A DNA stretch of 64,000 nt from Sinohyriopsis cumingii (lineage: Eukaryota; Mollusca; Bivalvia; Unionida; Unionidae). Positions within the stretch are counted from its first letter, which is position 1. The number at the start of each line of letters is the position of its first letter. A model generated the notes under the pieces. It was not told where the DNA came from. It worked only from the letters and a program-made list of their open reading frames with translations, and did no database searches. The DNA lies in NCBI GenBank assembly GCA_028554795.2, contig CM068838.1:130643428-130707427 (forward strand), written 5' to 3'. Shown piece after piece: positions 1 through 12,849 of this stretch. The position numbers and the translations under genes are program-made.

Positions 1-136
1 AAAGTGCTATCTCAACAATATATAATCACGTCTTGTGTTAATGTTCCTTACGAACTTAAAATATTAAAATAATCTGGAATTAAATTATATATTATATACA
101 TTATTACCGAATAGTCGCTGTCATTAAGGCTTTACA

Positions 137-215
137 TATATGTATGTATGCATGTATGTATGTATGTATGTATGTATGTATGTATGTATGTATGTATGTA
201 TGTATGTATGTATGT
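137..215. repeat. (TATG)n microsatellite
   Basis: An almost pure tetranucleotide run, interrupted once by CATG near the left end. The His/Thr/Tyr-rich reading frame it produces on the minus strand is an artefact of the repeat. Confidence 0.95.
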
Positions 216-565
216 GCTATGACTTAATATGATAAAATATAAATATATACATAAACATGCTTCAAGAATACTAAATATGTTGACGGGTTTAGCAGCTTGG
301 CTTTTATATTGACACCTACCATGCATAATATCCGCCACTGAATGAATTTTATTAAGAAATAAAGAACAAAAACAAATTGACGTACTCACATACAAATTAT
401 TCCATCACAATATCTATTCTGCCCAATAGATGCATACTCCAATAAACTTATAATAGTGTTATATTTAAGAAATAAGTGTACACCGTATAAACCGTTAGGT
501 AGGAAATCAATATCATCCCAGCATGTTAACAGATCACACTATTAATCATAATATCTCAACAATGC

Positions 566-605
566 AATAATAATAATAATAATAGTTATTATTATTATTA
601 TTATT
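566..605. repeat. Perfect (AAT)n/(ATT)n hairpin
   Basis: Nineteen bases of (AAT)n are followed by a GT spacer and a perfect 19-base complementary (ATT)n arm. This gives a cruciform-capable palindrome rather than a plain trinucleotide repeat. Confidence 0.9.
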
Positions 606-1964
606 CCAGAGTCACGTAATAAGCGCCAATGACAATCATGGAAAGATTGCGTTTAAATTTGTTTTCTCTATGTTGAAAAGTCAGATCAATTACATGCTAA
701 CACTGCATATCTTCACCACACATCACAGATGCACTCGTAGCTGAAATTGATTCAGAATTTTTCAATGGAACCAACATACCATGGCCAAGCAAATACATGT
801 ATCGAAATTCTCTAGTCAATGGTCATGTTCTTTAATATTTGTCACTGGGGTATTGGCTTAAGGACTAAGTGCATTGTCATGAAAAATATTCCAACTGTGC
901 AGCAGGTCAATTACTCATGGTGCGCGGTATTAACTGTATACCGGTTTACCGTGGATTTGTCTTGTGGTAGGTGTTAGGGTACTTACAGGTGCGTTAGTAG
1001 GTTCTGTCAGTAAGGACTCTAAGGAAATTCCCTTTAAATTTTATTACGAATTTAATTATGTTAACAGCATATTTTCATACGTATTTAGAAAATAATTCAA
1101 AACGATATAATATTTCCTTTTCTACACAACAGTTGCATTTGTCACTAATTAATTTTGGAAATTACAAATATATTTGTATTTATTTTCATTTAATCACATG
1201 TTCGACAAGTATTATGTATGCCAACGAGAAGGCTAAATGGAATGTTTGTGAACGATATTCGGGCTAAATCCAACGTTGGGAAAATTTCGGATTTAGCACA
1301 TAAAACTGTCATTTTGTTTTAATTATTTAATAGTGCATGTCGAAGTGTCATCATCTATGTGTGTTCCTTTTCAAAGATTGCAAATCATCTGAAGATTTTC
1401 AAAGGCCAGATTTGTCTGTTTGAATTTTACGCAGTTACTCGATTCCACTAAATATTTTTTTCGCTTGTTAAGTAAGTTTGTTTTATTTTTCTAGCCCTCT
1501 CTGATAAATAACTTCCCAAGTGTTAGCATCCCACTCAATGTTTCCCTGTCTATTATTTCAATAGTACAACTAGTAAATTGTAGGCTTCAGTATCAACACC
1601 CTTTTATTACCAGCAAGCCCTGTAATGTCAGTACACTTTTACAGGGTGTCGGCTATAGTGTAAGCTTAATAGTGTAAGCTATAGTTACAGTTTTTAGATT
1701 ACAACTTATACAACAATTAACATCTCCATATCACATTATTGGATTATATGGTACTGACAATATAACTTTCGGGGTGTGTGGTGGTGGGTGCTATTTCTAT
1801 TTGAGCCGAGATATCTTATTTCTCATATCTCAAGATAATTATAATTTTTCAGATAATATTATTGCTATAATATGGTATTATTTTGCTATAAATCAGAGCA
1901 CGATAGTTTTGCGGCTATTCACAGACCAGAACATTCAATTGTTGGTCCTTAATATAAATGCGGT

Positions 1965-2008
1965 ATACCGTGGTATGTACCACGGTATGTTCAGAAATAC
2001 CGTGGTAC
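1965..2008. repeat. ATACCGTGGTA inverted repeat with an extra direct copy
   Basis: ATACCGTGGTA (1965-1975) is followed, after TG, by its exact reverse complement (1978-1988). A third copy in direct orientation lies at 1997-2007. Related CGGTAT/TACCGTGG text is visible near 925-955. It may be the end of a small DNA transposon, but no partner terminus or target-site duplication was found. Confidence 0.5.
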
Positions 2009-2530
2009 AAAATGTTTTGTGGTACCCAACTGTATCCATTATCGCACTTGATTTGTTTATTGCGCTTTATTTTATTTTGTTTCTGTTTCCCACTCGCACT
2101 ATAAACAGGGACAAATGGAATTTTAGGTATTTACGTTGATTTGGACCAGTATGCTTCAACACCATCATTATTGGCAGGCAATGCAATTGAATATCTAATA
2201 GAGACTCATTTCAGTCTGAATTGAAAACATGTAGCCAACAGCTGTAGCATTTTCGTTGCAAGCTTAAATTAGTAAATTCGTCAAATATGAATAGAAAACA
2301 TTCGCTGTTATATAACCAGCTTCAGCCATTCATTCTGAATATGAGTTACTGGTCTTATCAAGCACAGTTTCTGGAACTCTCCTTTTTATTAGTGCTACCA
2401 TTTGTGGCTTCTGCAAATAGCAACCATGTATATGTACACTATCGAAAAAGAATCGAAGATAGCTATAACAGTTCACGAACCAACATTATAAGCTGAGATT
2501 GAAATATATTCACCCGATTATGTTGTAGAT

Positions 2531-2740
2531 ATGTATCAATCACTGATTAGAACCGTATTAGGATGGCCTGAAATTCCACCTGAATATCGAGACCCGCCAG
2601 AACCATCCGTAGAGGAATTCCTTACACGGAGAGTAAAATACATAACAACTCCAAAATCTTATGATGAATATCCATGGCTCTGGCGTGGGAGTGATGAGAT
2701 TGAAATTGGTGGTAAGAAATATCGTGTATTTCCGTTTTGA
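2531..2740 (+). pseudogene. Short conserved-looking ORF of Polinton A, function unknown
   Basis: A 69-codon frame begins with ATG and contains a Pro/Glu-rich stretch (GWPEIPPEYRDPPEPSVEEF) and aromatic motifs such as YPWLWRG. Its codon use is protein-like, unlike the surrounding AT text. The function is not recognised. It lies directly upstream of virion-like fragments and is assumed to belong to the same element. It ends at a TGA, after which frame-shifted text continues, so the original protein was probably longer. Confidence 0.4.
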
Positions 2741-3537
2741 TTATTTGATGTTGATAGAAAAACTTCCGATAATATTGTTTATGAAAAAAAATTCAGATCA
2801 CTGGCCGATAAAATTAAAACTGAACACAGAACTATGTTCACAACGTTAGAGCAGTTATTTCATAATTTGTCCTGGAGTATCCAAATAATGATTTAAAAAA
2901 TAAAATCATTGCAACTATACATTTAAATAATATTTTATCAGACCTTCAGTTTGATAGCCGAATTATTGTTACGATAAAAAATAATAGTACTTATTATACA
3001 GGAGATAAAAAATAGAAAGTATTAGGCAACTATGTATAAATCATTATAAAATAACCGAAGAACAATTACCAAATATAACACTAGCAGTATTTGAAACTGA
3101 CGAACTAAAAAATTCACTTAACGATCTTATTAATAAAAACTTTCCCAAAATACTCTAGTCATGGAGAAAAATAGCCCCATCAGCATCTCTCCTCAGATAT
3201 AACAATGATCCGTATGGTGGCGGCAGACATATTTCGCCGGGAATTGTAAATATAACATCAACGATTGCAGTCAATCTTGTATGAAAGGCAATTGATGGCA
3301 ACTATCAAATAGATCTTGAAAAATCCAATCAGGCGCAGCAAGAATATATTTTATATACATTTACTCCTCAAGTGCCTCCTGAATATTTAACTGTACAAGA
3401 ACAGATCAATCCGGTTTATCTACGGTGTCATAATAATTTATTGTCAAGAATATATTTCAAACTTGCTGACCAGAGCGGACACTTAATTGATCTAAGATAT
3501 GAAAATTTGAATATAAATCTCTACGCAAAATCTTAAC
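2741..3537 (+). pseudogene. Virion-like protein fragments (possibly minor capsid/penton type)
   Basis: The plus strand holds protein-like segments broken by stops and frameshifts. The last 60 codons or so are the clearest. They include a segment reading PPEYLTVQEQINPVYLRC and end with a stretch reading LADQSGHLIDLRYENLNINL before the stop at about 3535. That ending resembles the C-terminal beta-strand pattern of Polinton structural proteins that I associate with the minor capsid (penton) gene. This is an impression from family style, not a match to a defined motif. The position just before the packaging ATPase fits a structural role. Confidence 0.35.
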
Positions 3538-3596
3538 GATTTTTAATCATGGAGAGTGTTTTACAATTAATTATTTAATAAAGAGGTATTATATAA

Positions 3597-3742
3597 TGTA
3601 CCAGCATGTGAGAGTTTGTATAAATGACAAAGACGTGCTTGATAACGCCATCAGAACAATAATAACACCTCCTCAAGTCGGAGCCGAACAATTTAGTGTC
3701 TATATAATTATTGATGAATACAGCAATGAAATTTTTTATTGA
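3597..3742 (+). pseudogene. Short remnant ORF between the virion-like gene and the ATPase
   Basis: A 48-codon frame starts at ATG 3597 with protein-like composition, including an IRTIITPPQVGAEQF segment. No family was recognised. It could be a separate small Polinton gene or the tail of a broken one. Confidence 0.3.
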
Positions 3743-4242
<500 letters not shown>

Positions 4243-4251
4243 TTGTATAAC

Positions 4252-4940
4252 ATGGATGTCATTTCTTTCTCAGCGATACGAAAACAAGAGCTAGTAAAAC
4301 ATATTTCAGCATTACCGAATTCCATCACAATGATAATAATAGGTCCGTCCGGATCGGGTAAGACACAATTGTTACTCAACCTAATAATGAGATGGCCCAA
4401 GTGGGATAAGTTGTATTTGGTATCACCATCCGTTGATGATCAGTGGTGTTATAATATACTTAAGGATTTTAATGAAAACTCAAACCTGTTAAATGAAAAC
4501 GGTGATGACGTTATTAATTTTATGACTGATATTGATGAAGCACCATCCGTAGACGACGTTGATGGATTTAGTAATAATTTAGTAGTATATGACGACGTAA
4601 TGCTGGACAAACAATCGAATCCAGCAAGAATATTTTTCGAGGCAGACATAAAAATACTGATGTGATTTATGTTACTCAACGATATATACAAATACCTAAA
4701 GTGATCAGAGATAACTGCAATATTTTAGTTGTGTTTAACGGAGTTGATACACATATACTAAGAAATAGTCATCAGACTTGGTCTAGTGGTGATATGGATA
4801 TCACTAAATTTAAAAACTCCTTTGGACAAGTTCAGTCTGTTTCGCACGGATCTATAACAATATACTTTAACGACCCTAGATCACGATATTGTACGGGACT
4901 TGATAAAATCTTCGGATATAGCAGCAGAAGAGGTGAATGA
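4252..4940 (+). pseudogene. Polinton A packaging ATPase (FtsK/HerA type), frameshifted
   Basis: In Polintons and related viruses this ATPase pumps genomic DNA into the capsid. The start at 4252 (MDVISF) gives Walker A GPSGSGKT at residues 31-38 and a Walker B-like VVYDD at about 111-115, preceded by hydrophobic residues. A frameshift near 4640-4665 separates this part from the C-terminal part, which carries VIYVTQRY, a sensor-like strand ending in T-Q, and stops at 4938. The combined length of about 230 codons is typical of the family. The copy at 61.2-61.9 kb has the same N-terminal pattern (FS..K.E.VKH) and the same C-terminal DPRSxYxTGLDKI pattern. Confidence 0.85.
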
Positions 4941-5974
4941 CCTCAATGAAACGTCCCGCGATAAACAAAACGCGCATACGTTTAAAAAAACACGAACGAC
5001 AGCGATAAAGTAACAAAAAGAACTATCCAAATTAGAGAAACTCTCGGTAAGTTAGAGGCTTCGGTTTGACGTTATTGACCTAATTTTTTCATTTTCGTAG
5101 GAAGCTTTATTTTTTCAAAAATGACTTTCTAGCAAAATTCTGTTCACCTCATCTACTGCTAAAGGAAAGAAATGAAATAACTACATTTATCCAAAAAGTT
5201 CGTATAGAGAGATCACGAAATTCCTTACAATATACCCCACTGGAAAAACGAAAGAATTGAATCAGGATCTATCAACAATAAAATAAAACCATAAAAGAGA
5301 TGAATCAGGATTAAGGCGGCTGAAATGATTGGTGAGGTACTTCCGCAGTTAAAGTCGCCGCCGCAACAGATGACATTGCCTCAGACTGTGCTACAAAAAA
5401 CAACCGTACTTGAAAAACTATATAAGTGGAGTCGTTTAAGAGCATCACCACCTGTCGCACTTGAATGGACATCGACGTCTCCAGCAGAAAAAGAAAGAAA
5501 ATGGAACAGCAGAAAGAGCACAGTCAAAGCGGAATAGCATGCAAATGTGTAAAATACTACGAAAATTCATCTGTGCTTGTCACGCGACTGATGTTACAAA
5601 AATCATGTACGTAAGCTTGGAACGTCGGCATATAATTTGACATCGAGATCATTGAAATGCTAGATACCTTGCTTAAGCAAAGCCTACTCAGCAATACCAA
5701 ATACTAAGTTTTATTTCATGATGTCATATAGCCGTGCCGCAAACTCTTCTCTTTGACCGCAAGCTTGTCCAAAGAAGCAGCAGTAAGTTTTATTTGAGAA
5801 CACGCACATATAATACCCCTGGAGACACGCTACGAGATCGCGTTAATTTCTGCTGAGATCTGGGATTACTTTCATGACTCTCATAAGAAATAACCCCTGG
5901 CGTCCAAAAGCCTGTCAGTTGGTGATGACATAATGCGTCCGTTATCTGGAGCACAGAGAAAGTCAATGCTGGAA
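4941..5974 (+). other. Degenerate Polinton A sequence, genes not resolved
   Basis: Just after the ATPase a short Lys/Arg-rich frame (MKRPAINKTRIRLKKHERQR, from about 4948) could be a basic core-type protein. A 70-codon frame at 5325-5537 is Ser/Lys-rich. Neither can be assigned. The stretch should contain the N-terminal and exonuclease parts of the polymerase if the order matches other Polintons, but I could not read them. They are either deleted or too decayed. Confidence 0.4.
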
Positions 5975-6740
5975 ACTAGGTGATCCACTACGAACAATGT
6001 ATGACTTGGGACTGCGGATAATCAAACATTATCGAATAGTAAAATTCAGGCAAAGAGCATGACAGAAGTCGTACATTGATTAATATACGTAAAAGACAGC
6101 TGCAGCCACAAACAATTCTGAGTTAGATTTCTTCAATCTCATTAACAAATTTGTATTTGACAAGACAATAGAGAACACAAGGAAACGAATAAACATAGAC
6201 AATGTAAACAATGTGGTGCAACTTGACAAACTAGCAACAGATCAATGCTTGTATCCTTGATGATATATGGTGCTAACCTAGTCGCCATCCATTGCAGAAA
6301 TGCAAACATGAAACGTAACAATCAGATCTCGTTGGGTTCGCCGTGCTTGAGTTTCTGACGTATGTATTTAACTAAAATACTATCAAAGAAAAACATGTCG
6401 ACCAAGTCAAGTTGCTGCTTACTGGCATGGATTCGCTTTGGTTTGAAATTAGGACAGAAAATGTTTATTACGAGATGCCCGCGATGAAAGATAAATTTTA
6501 ATTCTCCGGCGAAACAATTGTAGGCAAGTTCAAAGAGGGACATATAGCAGGCATGCAATAAATAACCGCGTTAAGGTCAACAATGTATATCCTGAAGCTT
6601 CAGAACGAATCAGATAACAGTGCCAAGGTTATCAAGAGAAAAGTTGTCAAAAATGCTATCGCGCATAATTACTATTTGGCTGCACTATATTGCGAAAAAG
6701 GTATACTTGCAAATGAATACGTTTAGAGCATAAAATTGAA
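5975..6740 (+). pseudogene. Family B DNA polymerase C-terminal remnant (Polinton A)
   Basis: The protein-primed PolB replicates the element. Pieces of the palm and thumb can be read in several plus-strand frames. A segment MYDLGLRIIKHYRIVKFRQ (from 5999) matches the stretch before motif B. A motif-B-like segment reading LINKFVFDKTIENTRKR lies near 6140-6190. The region round motif C reads KLLLTGMDSLWFEI near 6400-6445, where the canonical D-T-D-S has become G-M-D-S. A basic C-terminal segment runs to about 6740. Stops, frameshifts and the loss of the first motif C aspartate make it non-functional. The 78-codon minus-strand frame over 6322-6558 is a shadow. Confidence 0.75.
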
Positions 6741-7689
6741 TCATCATACATGATGATGTCAGCGCGTTAGTCCAAAGTCATTTTAGAAACAAAATTCGAT
6801 GACATTGCGCCAAATATTTTTGTAGATCTTATAATATTTTAATGATGACTGAGTAGGATGTTTCAGTAGTTGCTCCGTTGCAACATTAATATATAAGACA
6901 CCTCTTTGTGCCTAGAGATTCCTGCTTTATTCATATATGAAAAAATGTCTTGCACCTGTGTTTCTAGGCTAGTCGACTCAACTAACTCAAGTCGTCGTTT
7001 AAAAGGTGCTATTCTGCTATTTTTCTGAGACATAACCATTTCAATATTTTCTTGACGATTGTCCGACCTGTCCATATTGAGATGGTCCAAAACAAGATTA
7101 TGTGGTATGAGGCCGCGATGACACAGTTACATGAACCTGTGTGCTATCGTGATCCTAAACCCGAAGCCTACACCTGAGATCATAAAATGATCATAACCAC
7201 TCTTGTCTAGCACTTTGGAAGCAACTAGTCATATTCTTGTATGTCTTGTATTACCTAGCTTGCTGATCGTGTAATTATCAAATATCAAATCCAGAATATC
7301 ATCATAATATAATATTGTTTCTAATTAGACGTTCAAACTCAGAATAGAAAGAAAAAATGACAAATACACAATACAAAGGAACAACAAAATATTATGCTGT
7401 TTGTACAAAAGGAAGATAAAAACAGCATCCGCAAATTGGCGATTATGACCTATTTCGGATCCCATTCCAACAGAACAAGATGGATCTTCGGATAATATCT
7501 AATGAATTATCTGAAGTTAAATGTTTATGATTGTCTTATTTATATCTATATTGTGTTAAATTTGTATAATAATAAATTATACGGGTCATTTTTGTAAACT
7601 ACTTATTTTTAATAGGTAATTGTGTCCATGACTGTGGGTTTTGTGCTTTAAGATCTTATCATTTTGTTTGTAAATATATTTATTGGAGA
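6741..7689. other. AT-rich DNA without a recognised gene
   Basis: A 75-codon minus-strand frame (6863-7090) has balanced composition but no recognisable motif and no flanking signals that decide for an exon. The remainder is AT-rich and non-coding as far as I can see. Confidence 0.5.
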
Positions 7690-9700
7690 GTTTATGGTCT
7701 ACATGGTTTCTGGTTGGGTTGGCTGCTAAAACTTCAGTATAGGAACAGACCTTGTTTACAACATAGAATGTTTTGGAAATTAACTTATGACCCTTACCTG
7801 GGTTCCATTAATGTATATTAGAGTTTTTACCTTAGAAATACTTATTCGTATCTTAAAAATCTGGGATGAAATCAGCTCTCAGTTGTGTTCAGTTACTATT
7901 TGAGAGGATTAATTTATTTCCACTTTTCGTTGGAATTACAAAGTGCTCATTGACTGTAGGATAACCTGGGTGGTTTCCCCTCCACTTTCCTGTGAGTAAA
8001 GTTTCAGTTTTTCTGTGGCTAATCTGTGAGCCAGACGCGTATTCTTTCATCAGTTGCTGGTATGTATTTTGGTCTTTATTCAAACTGATGCAATCGTTGC
8101 GTGCAGCATTTTATATTCATTCTGTATATTTGCCAGTTTTATTCCTTTTATTTGATTGTTGTTCTGTATGCTAATGCTGAGGTCTTCTATACCCATTAAC
8201 TACCTTTTTCTCACTGATCACTGTATAGGGAATTGTTTGGTCTTTGCTCCATTCGTCTGCACTGCAGATGATATATTAGTGTACAGTAACCCATTTCCTA
8301 AAGCTTTTTTGAAAACCAAATTTCTTTAATATTTCTGTTATGTAGTTTTGTTCAATCCGCTCAAAAGCCTTTACTTGGTCTATGAAGATCGTTGCCACCC
8401 CGACTCCTCATTTTGGGCTTTAATACTGGATAATTGATTGTACATATAATTATTTTGATTTTTTTTCTCCCCTCAACTTTGCTTAGTATTCATGATTTGT
8501 TCTGATGCTATTATATTTATATTTGCCAAACGTTTACTTAGTATTTTATATTCTATGTTCAGCAAAGTTATGGGTCTCCAAGTTTTAAGTTCAGTGATTT
8601 CTCATTTGTTTTCCCATATAAGTGTAATGATTCCTTCCTTCATTGTTTTAGTCATTTCTTTATTATAGAAAATAGAATTACATAGTGTTAGTAGTATTGG
8701 TATGGCCTCTATTTTGAATTGCTTGTGAAATCCAGCAGTTGTTCCATCTGTGAAAGAGGATTTGTCTTTTTTTTTTTTAGCTGATCTAGGACTTTTTCTA
8801 TTTCTTTCCTTTGTATTGGTGTGTCAGATAGTTGTATGTTTCTTCATTAATTTGTAAAAATGCTATCTTGTCTGTGTAGTTTTAAATTAAGTGTCGTGGT
8901 ATGTTTTGTGTTTTAGGTTTGTGTAATAGTTTTTGATGATATTTTGGATTTTCTCTTTTCCTTTTTTATTAGGTTTCTTTCTTTTGGTTTCATTATACTT
9001 CTTTATGTGCCTTTCCTAATCTCGTCTCTCATGTATATGCTTTCCCTATAGTGTATATAGCGTTTTTTTTTCTGCTCTAATTTGAGTCCCTTTAATTGTT
9101 TTTTTCAGATATCATTAAATATTTTATTTGCTTGATTCTTTTGATCCTCTGCTGATCTTCCTGTGTTCTTTTTATTATCTGGATACACTGTTGATCTTAA
9201 TTTGTTCTCTGTTGTTCTAATGTTTGAATAGGTTTGTAAAACTTTTTAATATTATTTTTTAGATTACCCCACTTTTCCATGACGTTATTTTTGTATCATG
9301 AAAATCTGTTAATATGGATTTAATTTCTTCTTGGTAACTACCAATCTCGGATGTTGTTGTTCAGTTTGCAAAGTCTCATTCCAATTTATGAGGAAGAGTT
9401 TTTATTGAGTGATAGGTCTATTACTTAATGGTCTGTGAGGCTGTTCTGTCATATGTTGTTTCAATTATGATGGTTGTGTAATTTTTGTACATGTAGAATG
9501 TATCCAGACTGGATGCACATGTTTGGTTGTGATAATATGTATAGCATTCTTTGTTTGTGTCCTTGTCTGTAAGTGTCAATGAGATTTTTTTTATGTGACG
9601 CAACGTTTGAGATGTTGCTGGATATCTCTGTCCCATTCACACAATCCTCCATTCTTATCTATATCTACTCCTAGTTTATTAAAGTCCTCTTTAATAGGGT
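7690..9700 (-). mobile_element. Decayed LINE of the L1/Tx1-like group
   Basis: Read on the minus strand, endonuclease C-terminal text lies at about 9650-9250, followed by reverse transcriptase text. RT segments include DGTTAGFHKQF near 8750, TWRPITLLNIEYKILS near 8590, and FIDQVKAFERI with a following FGF near 8390-8310. That order (template-gripping segment, WRPI/LLN, AFD-like motif A) is the RT core of L1-type LINEs. The copy has many stops and shifts. The end near 7700 is uncertain, as no poly(A) or microsatellite tail is evident. The family placement is by motif style only. Confidence 0.7.
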
Positions 9701-11200
9701 TTCCGTGCATTATTATTTTACATCTTCGATAAAGTTTTTAAGAAAGGGCCTTTGCTTGGTAGTATTTGCTGGTACGTATAAGAAAGTCTTCCTGAATATC
9801 TCTCAGCCCGAATGTGAAGACAGAGATGGCTGTTTCATTAGAGAGACGTCAACTTCTACATAAATAAGTACTATACTACGTTGCCAACAATATAATGCTG
9901 GCAGAGGAGGAAATATTCTTTGGCTAGATTTGAGGAAATCGAGACAACTCTTGTTCCCTTAAATGCTACACAACTTAGGGAGCTATTTATTGCTACTTTA
10001 AAATAAAAAGCAGACAAGGGACATAACTCGTGTGCGCCTGTCATCAGTTGGTGTAAAATCATTATATAAGCTATCATTTGTCATCATTGGTATCTAAAAT
10101 CGTTGTATATCAATTATCAGTTACCATCACTGGCTATCTCTTTTGTCTAAACAAGGATATTAGAGACTCCAAATTGTAATAAAGGAAAAGAGAGATACTG
10201 AGCCTCACAAGTGTCTTTTTCTATGGACTTCTCTGATTTATTATGATAGCATGATCATGCAGACCACATTCGTTTCCCCAGCTCAACTCTTAGGACGAAA
10301 CGATCATGTTTGATTATCTCTTGAATAGCGAAGTGAGTCCATGGGGAAAAAACATACTTATTTCTAGAAGTACTGCCGAAGTTATTTCACGACATGACCG
10401 AAATGGCCACTTCGTCAGTTTATGAATATGATTTTGTCTCCTTCAACCGCCATATTGTTCCAAAGTGAAACAAAGTAGTTCAGAATATACTTCTCTATGG
10501 AGAGGAATTACATCAGAGGCTTCTTTTTCGACTTAACGACAAAGCCAAGGATGTACCGGTTGTCATTTTGGAAAAATCTGTTCTTCGCACATTTAGACAG
10601 ATGCTTGTCTGGCCCGGAAACTTACCAGTTCTGGAAATATCAATACGATTACCTATAAGTCTCTTTCCGAGAGTGGAACTAATTTGACTATCATCGTTAA
10701 GAGACAAGCATATTCCAAATGTGTTGGTGGATGCCAAGGCTCGACGAGAAATTGCGAAGCATCAAACTGTTGTTTCATTATCTACATTTCGGTCAGTCCA
10801 ATCTTATAAATATTTTAGATAATGTTGCAAGAAAAACAAACTACTCGGAATTAAAGCCAAGTCAGTTCGATTGCGTCAAAACTGATTAACAGAAAATTTG
10901 CACAGTGGTTTGGCTACTGGCTGTGGAAAATTGATTTAAGATTCTTAGCATAACTTATCGATTCGTGATCTTGATTAGTTTGGTACTACATCATAATGTC
11001 ATATTTTGCAACACGCATCGTTGACCTTAACAAGAGCTTCTTTTAGAAAACATATATCACTAATAGATTCGAAAAGTTTTAGATCTGGGTTTTTAATGGG
11101 ATATTATTTGTGGTAACAAATTCAAGTCTTTGCTTGTTTGGGGGGAGCTGAATTTGTAACTATCAGAGCGTGCGTATTGTGGAGTATAAATATATTCTGG
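9701..11200. other. Non-coding or unrecognised DNA
   Basis: Parts of 9780-10900 are less AT-biased than the flanks and hold plus-strand text with some protein-like composition, for example 10480-10870. I could not match it to any family. It may be a very old element. Confidence 0.4.
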
Positions 11201-12150
11201 TTGATTTCTGCTAGAATAATATGATTAGGGCGGTTGTGCCCTTATTAGTTTTATATACGTCACTGCACCTATCCCCCATGACTTTTGTCCATTTTAGCAA
11301 GCAAACCACATACTATGTGCAACCTGTGGACTATCAGCATTAAATATTTCATTAAAGTGAAGTGCCACAATATATCTTAATCTACTAAAGTGAAGAGTAG
11401 GAAGGTTTGAATTTCTTAGCAAAGAATCATGAGTTAGTAACGTGACCGATTGTAGTGCCCTCTACATTATTTTTTCAATGTGTCTGAGTTATGTTTGCTA
11501 CAGAAATTCCAAACATGGTGGCAGTAGTTGAAATTTGATCTAATAAAGCGTTTTTAGATGACTAGCTTAGTATTAGGGGACAGCTAGTGGTAAAGACGTT
11601 GCAAGATATTTAAATGTCTTGCTACATTTTGACAGATCTTTGATATGTGGTTGCTAGAATTTAGTTGAGAATCAATATCTACTTGGAGAAGTTTCCTCAC
11701 GTGGTATTTCATGGTTTTCTGTAGTGATTTTGGTTACTTTTTACCGGTGTTTACCAAGAATAATAATTTGGAATTTCTGAAGATTTACTTGCATACCATT
11801 TGCTACGAACCAGACAGTCAGTACCTTACTCTCATTTTGTTGAACATATATTTGGATCTTAATGGATGTAGGATATGATAGTGTAAACAGCATAATTATA
11901 CAGTGTTGTTTGTGTTGTGAAATAGAATATGTCAATTATAAAGATATAAACTATCAGAGGCCCTAGTATTGAGCTTTGCGGTGCGATGTAATACGTCGTG
12001 ACGAGAAACGACCATTTTTTAATGAGCTGCCTGAGGAAACTGATACGGAAAAGATGGCAGGACAGTGTTCCGGACACTGAGTTTCTCACACAAGCAGGTG
12101 TTGATAATTTAGAACTTACATCATTATTTGCATTCAACCAATCAAATACC
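11200..12150 (-). mobile_element. Decayed LINE reverse transcriptase fragment (Jockey/CR1-like)
   Basis: Minus-strand text includes SSILGPLIVYIFIIDIFYF (about 11985-11930), a clear match to the RT motif that normally reads QGSxLGPLLFxxFINDI. Further on come WFVANGMQVN near 11810 (the W-x-x-x-N-x-M-x-x-N segment after the catalytic aspartates) and a C-terminal LTHDSLLRNSNLPTL segment near 11425-11380. These occur in the expected order and spacing. The FADD box itself is not preserved. Stops occur throughout. Confidence 0.7.
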
Positions 12151-12251
12151 GCTATCTGACTTGTGCGAGTAGGTGATTGATTATTTTTATCCTTTTAGAT
12201 GTTTTGTCTTTGATAATGCAAAAAGTCCTTCTAGCCTGCTATTTTTTTAAA

Positions 12252-12331
<80 letters not shown>
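12252..12331. repeat. (TA)n microsatellite
   Basis: An uninterrupted TA dinucleotide tract of roughly 75-80 bp. Confidence 0.95.
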
Positions 12332-12419
12332 CCAATAACATGTTTAAATGTTTTCCGAAAGTATTTCCAGATTCATTTTGTGAAATTATTTGATGACGAA
12401 ATTAGACTCTTGTAAGGCA

Positions 12420-12660
12420 AGATGAAGACCCCAGTAAACCAAATGTTTTCACCTACCAGATACTGTCGTCAAGCCTGCTGTAGCCTGTCTGTACAAATTA
12501 CCAATTCCATGCATCCACGCTCTGCTAATGAAACCTCGGTTGAAATGGGCAGGCCACGTCACCAGGATGTCATAAGAATGACTACCAAAGTAAATCTTCT
12601 ATGGTGAAATGAATGAGGGAAATCTATCACAGGTTAGTCAGAACAAAAGCTTCAAAAATT
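12420..12660 (+). mobile_element. 3' fragment of a LINE ORF2 (plus strand)
   Basis: Plus-strand text reads LKWAGHVTRMS, two broken codons, then IFYGEMNEG (about 12541-12625). This is the characteristic segment after the RT domain in RTE/CR1-like LINEs (L-R/K-W-x-G-H-V-x-R-M ... L/I-x-Y-G-E-L). The equivalent segment is present in the LINE at 34.8 kb, where it reads LRWLGHVKRMD. Only this end survives. Confidence 0.6.
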
Positions 12661-12671
12661 CGCTCGTTCGC

Positions 12672-12767
12672 TCCTTCTTCTTCTTCTTCTTCTTCTTCTT
12701 CTTTTTCTTCTTCTTCTTCTTCTTCTTCTTCTCCTCCTACTCCTCCATCTTCTTCTTTTCTTTTTCG

Positions 12768-12798
<31 letters not shown>

Positions 12799-12818
12799 TT
12801 AATAATAATAATAATAAT
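12672..12818. repeat. (TTC)n and (ATA)n compound microsatellite
   Basis: A polypyrimidine (TTC)n/(CTC) tract (about 12672-12765) is followed by (ATA)n (about 12770-12818). The poly-Phe, poly-Ser and poly-Glu frames over it are artefacts. Confidence 0.95.
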
Positions 12819-12849
12819 CTGCTTGCTTCCTTTGGACGATATTAGCACA

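Larger units (their letters stand above)
216..2530. other. AT-rich non-coding DNA
   Basis: No convincing gene was seen on either strand. The open frames are short, hydrophobic and rich in AT-biased codons. The stretch holds a perfect trinucleotide hairpin (566-605) and a CGGTATACC-type inverted repeat (1965-1988), listed separately. A short inverted repeat, CCCTGTAA with TTACAGGG, lies near 1618-1648. Confidence 0.6.

Noticed and set aside
6322..6558. A 78-codon minus-strand protein
   Set aside because: It overlaps the plus-strand motif C region of the Polinton A polymerase and has no support of its own.
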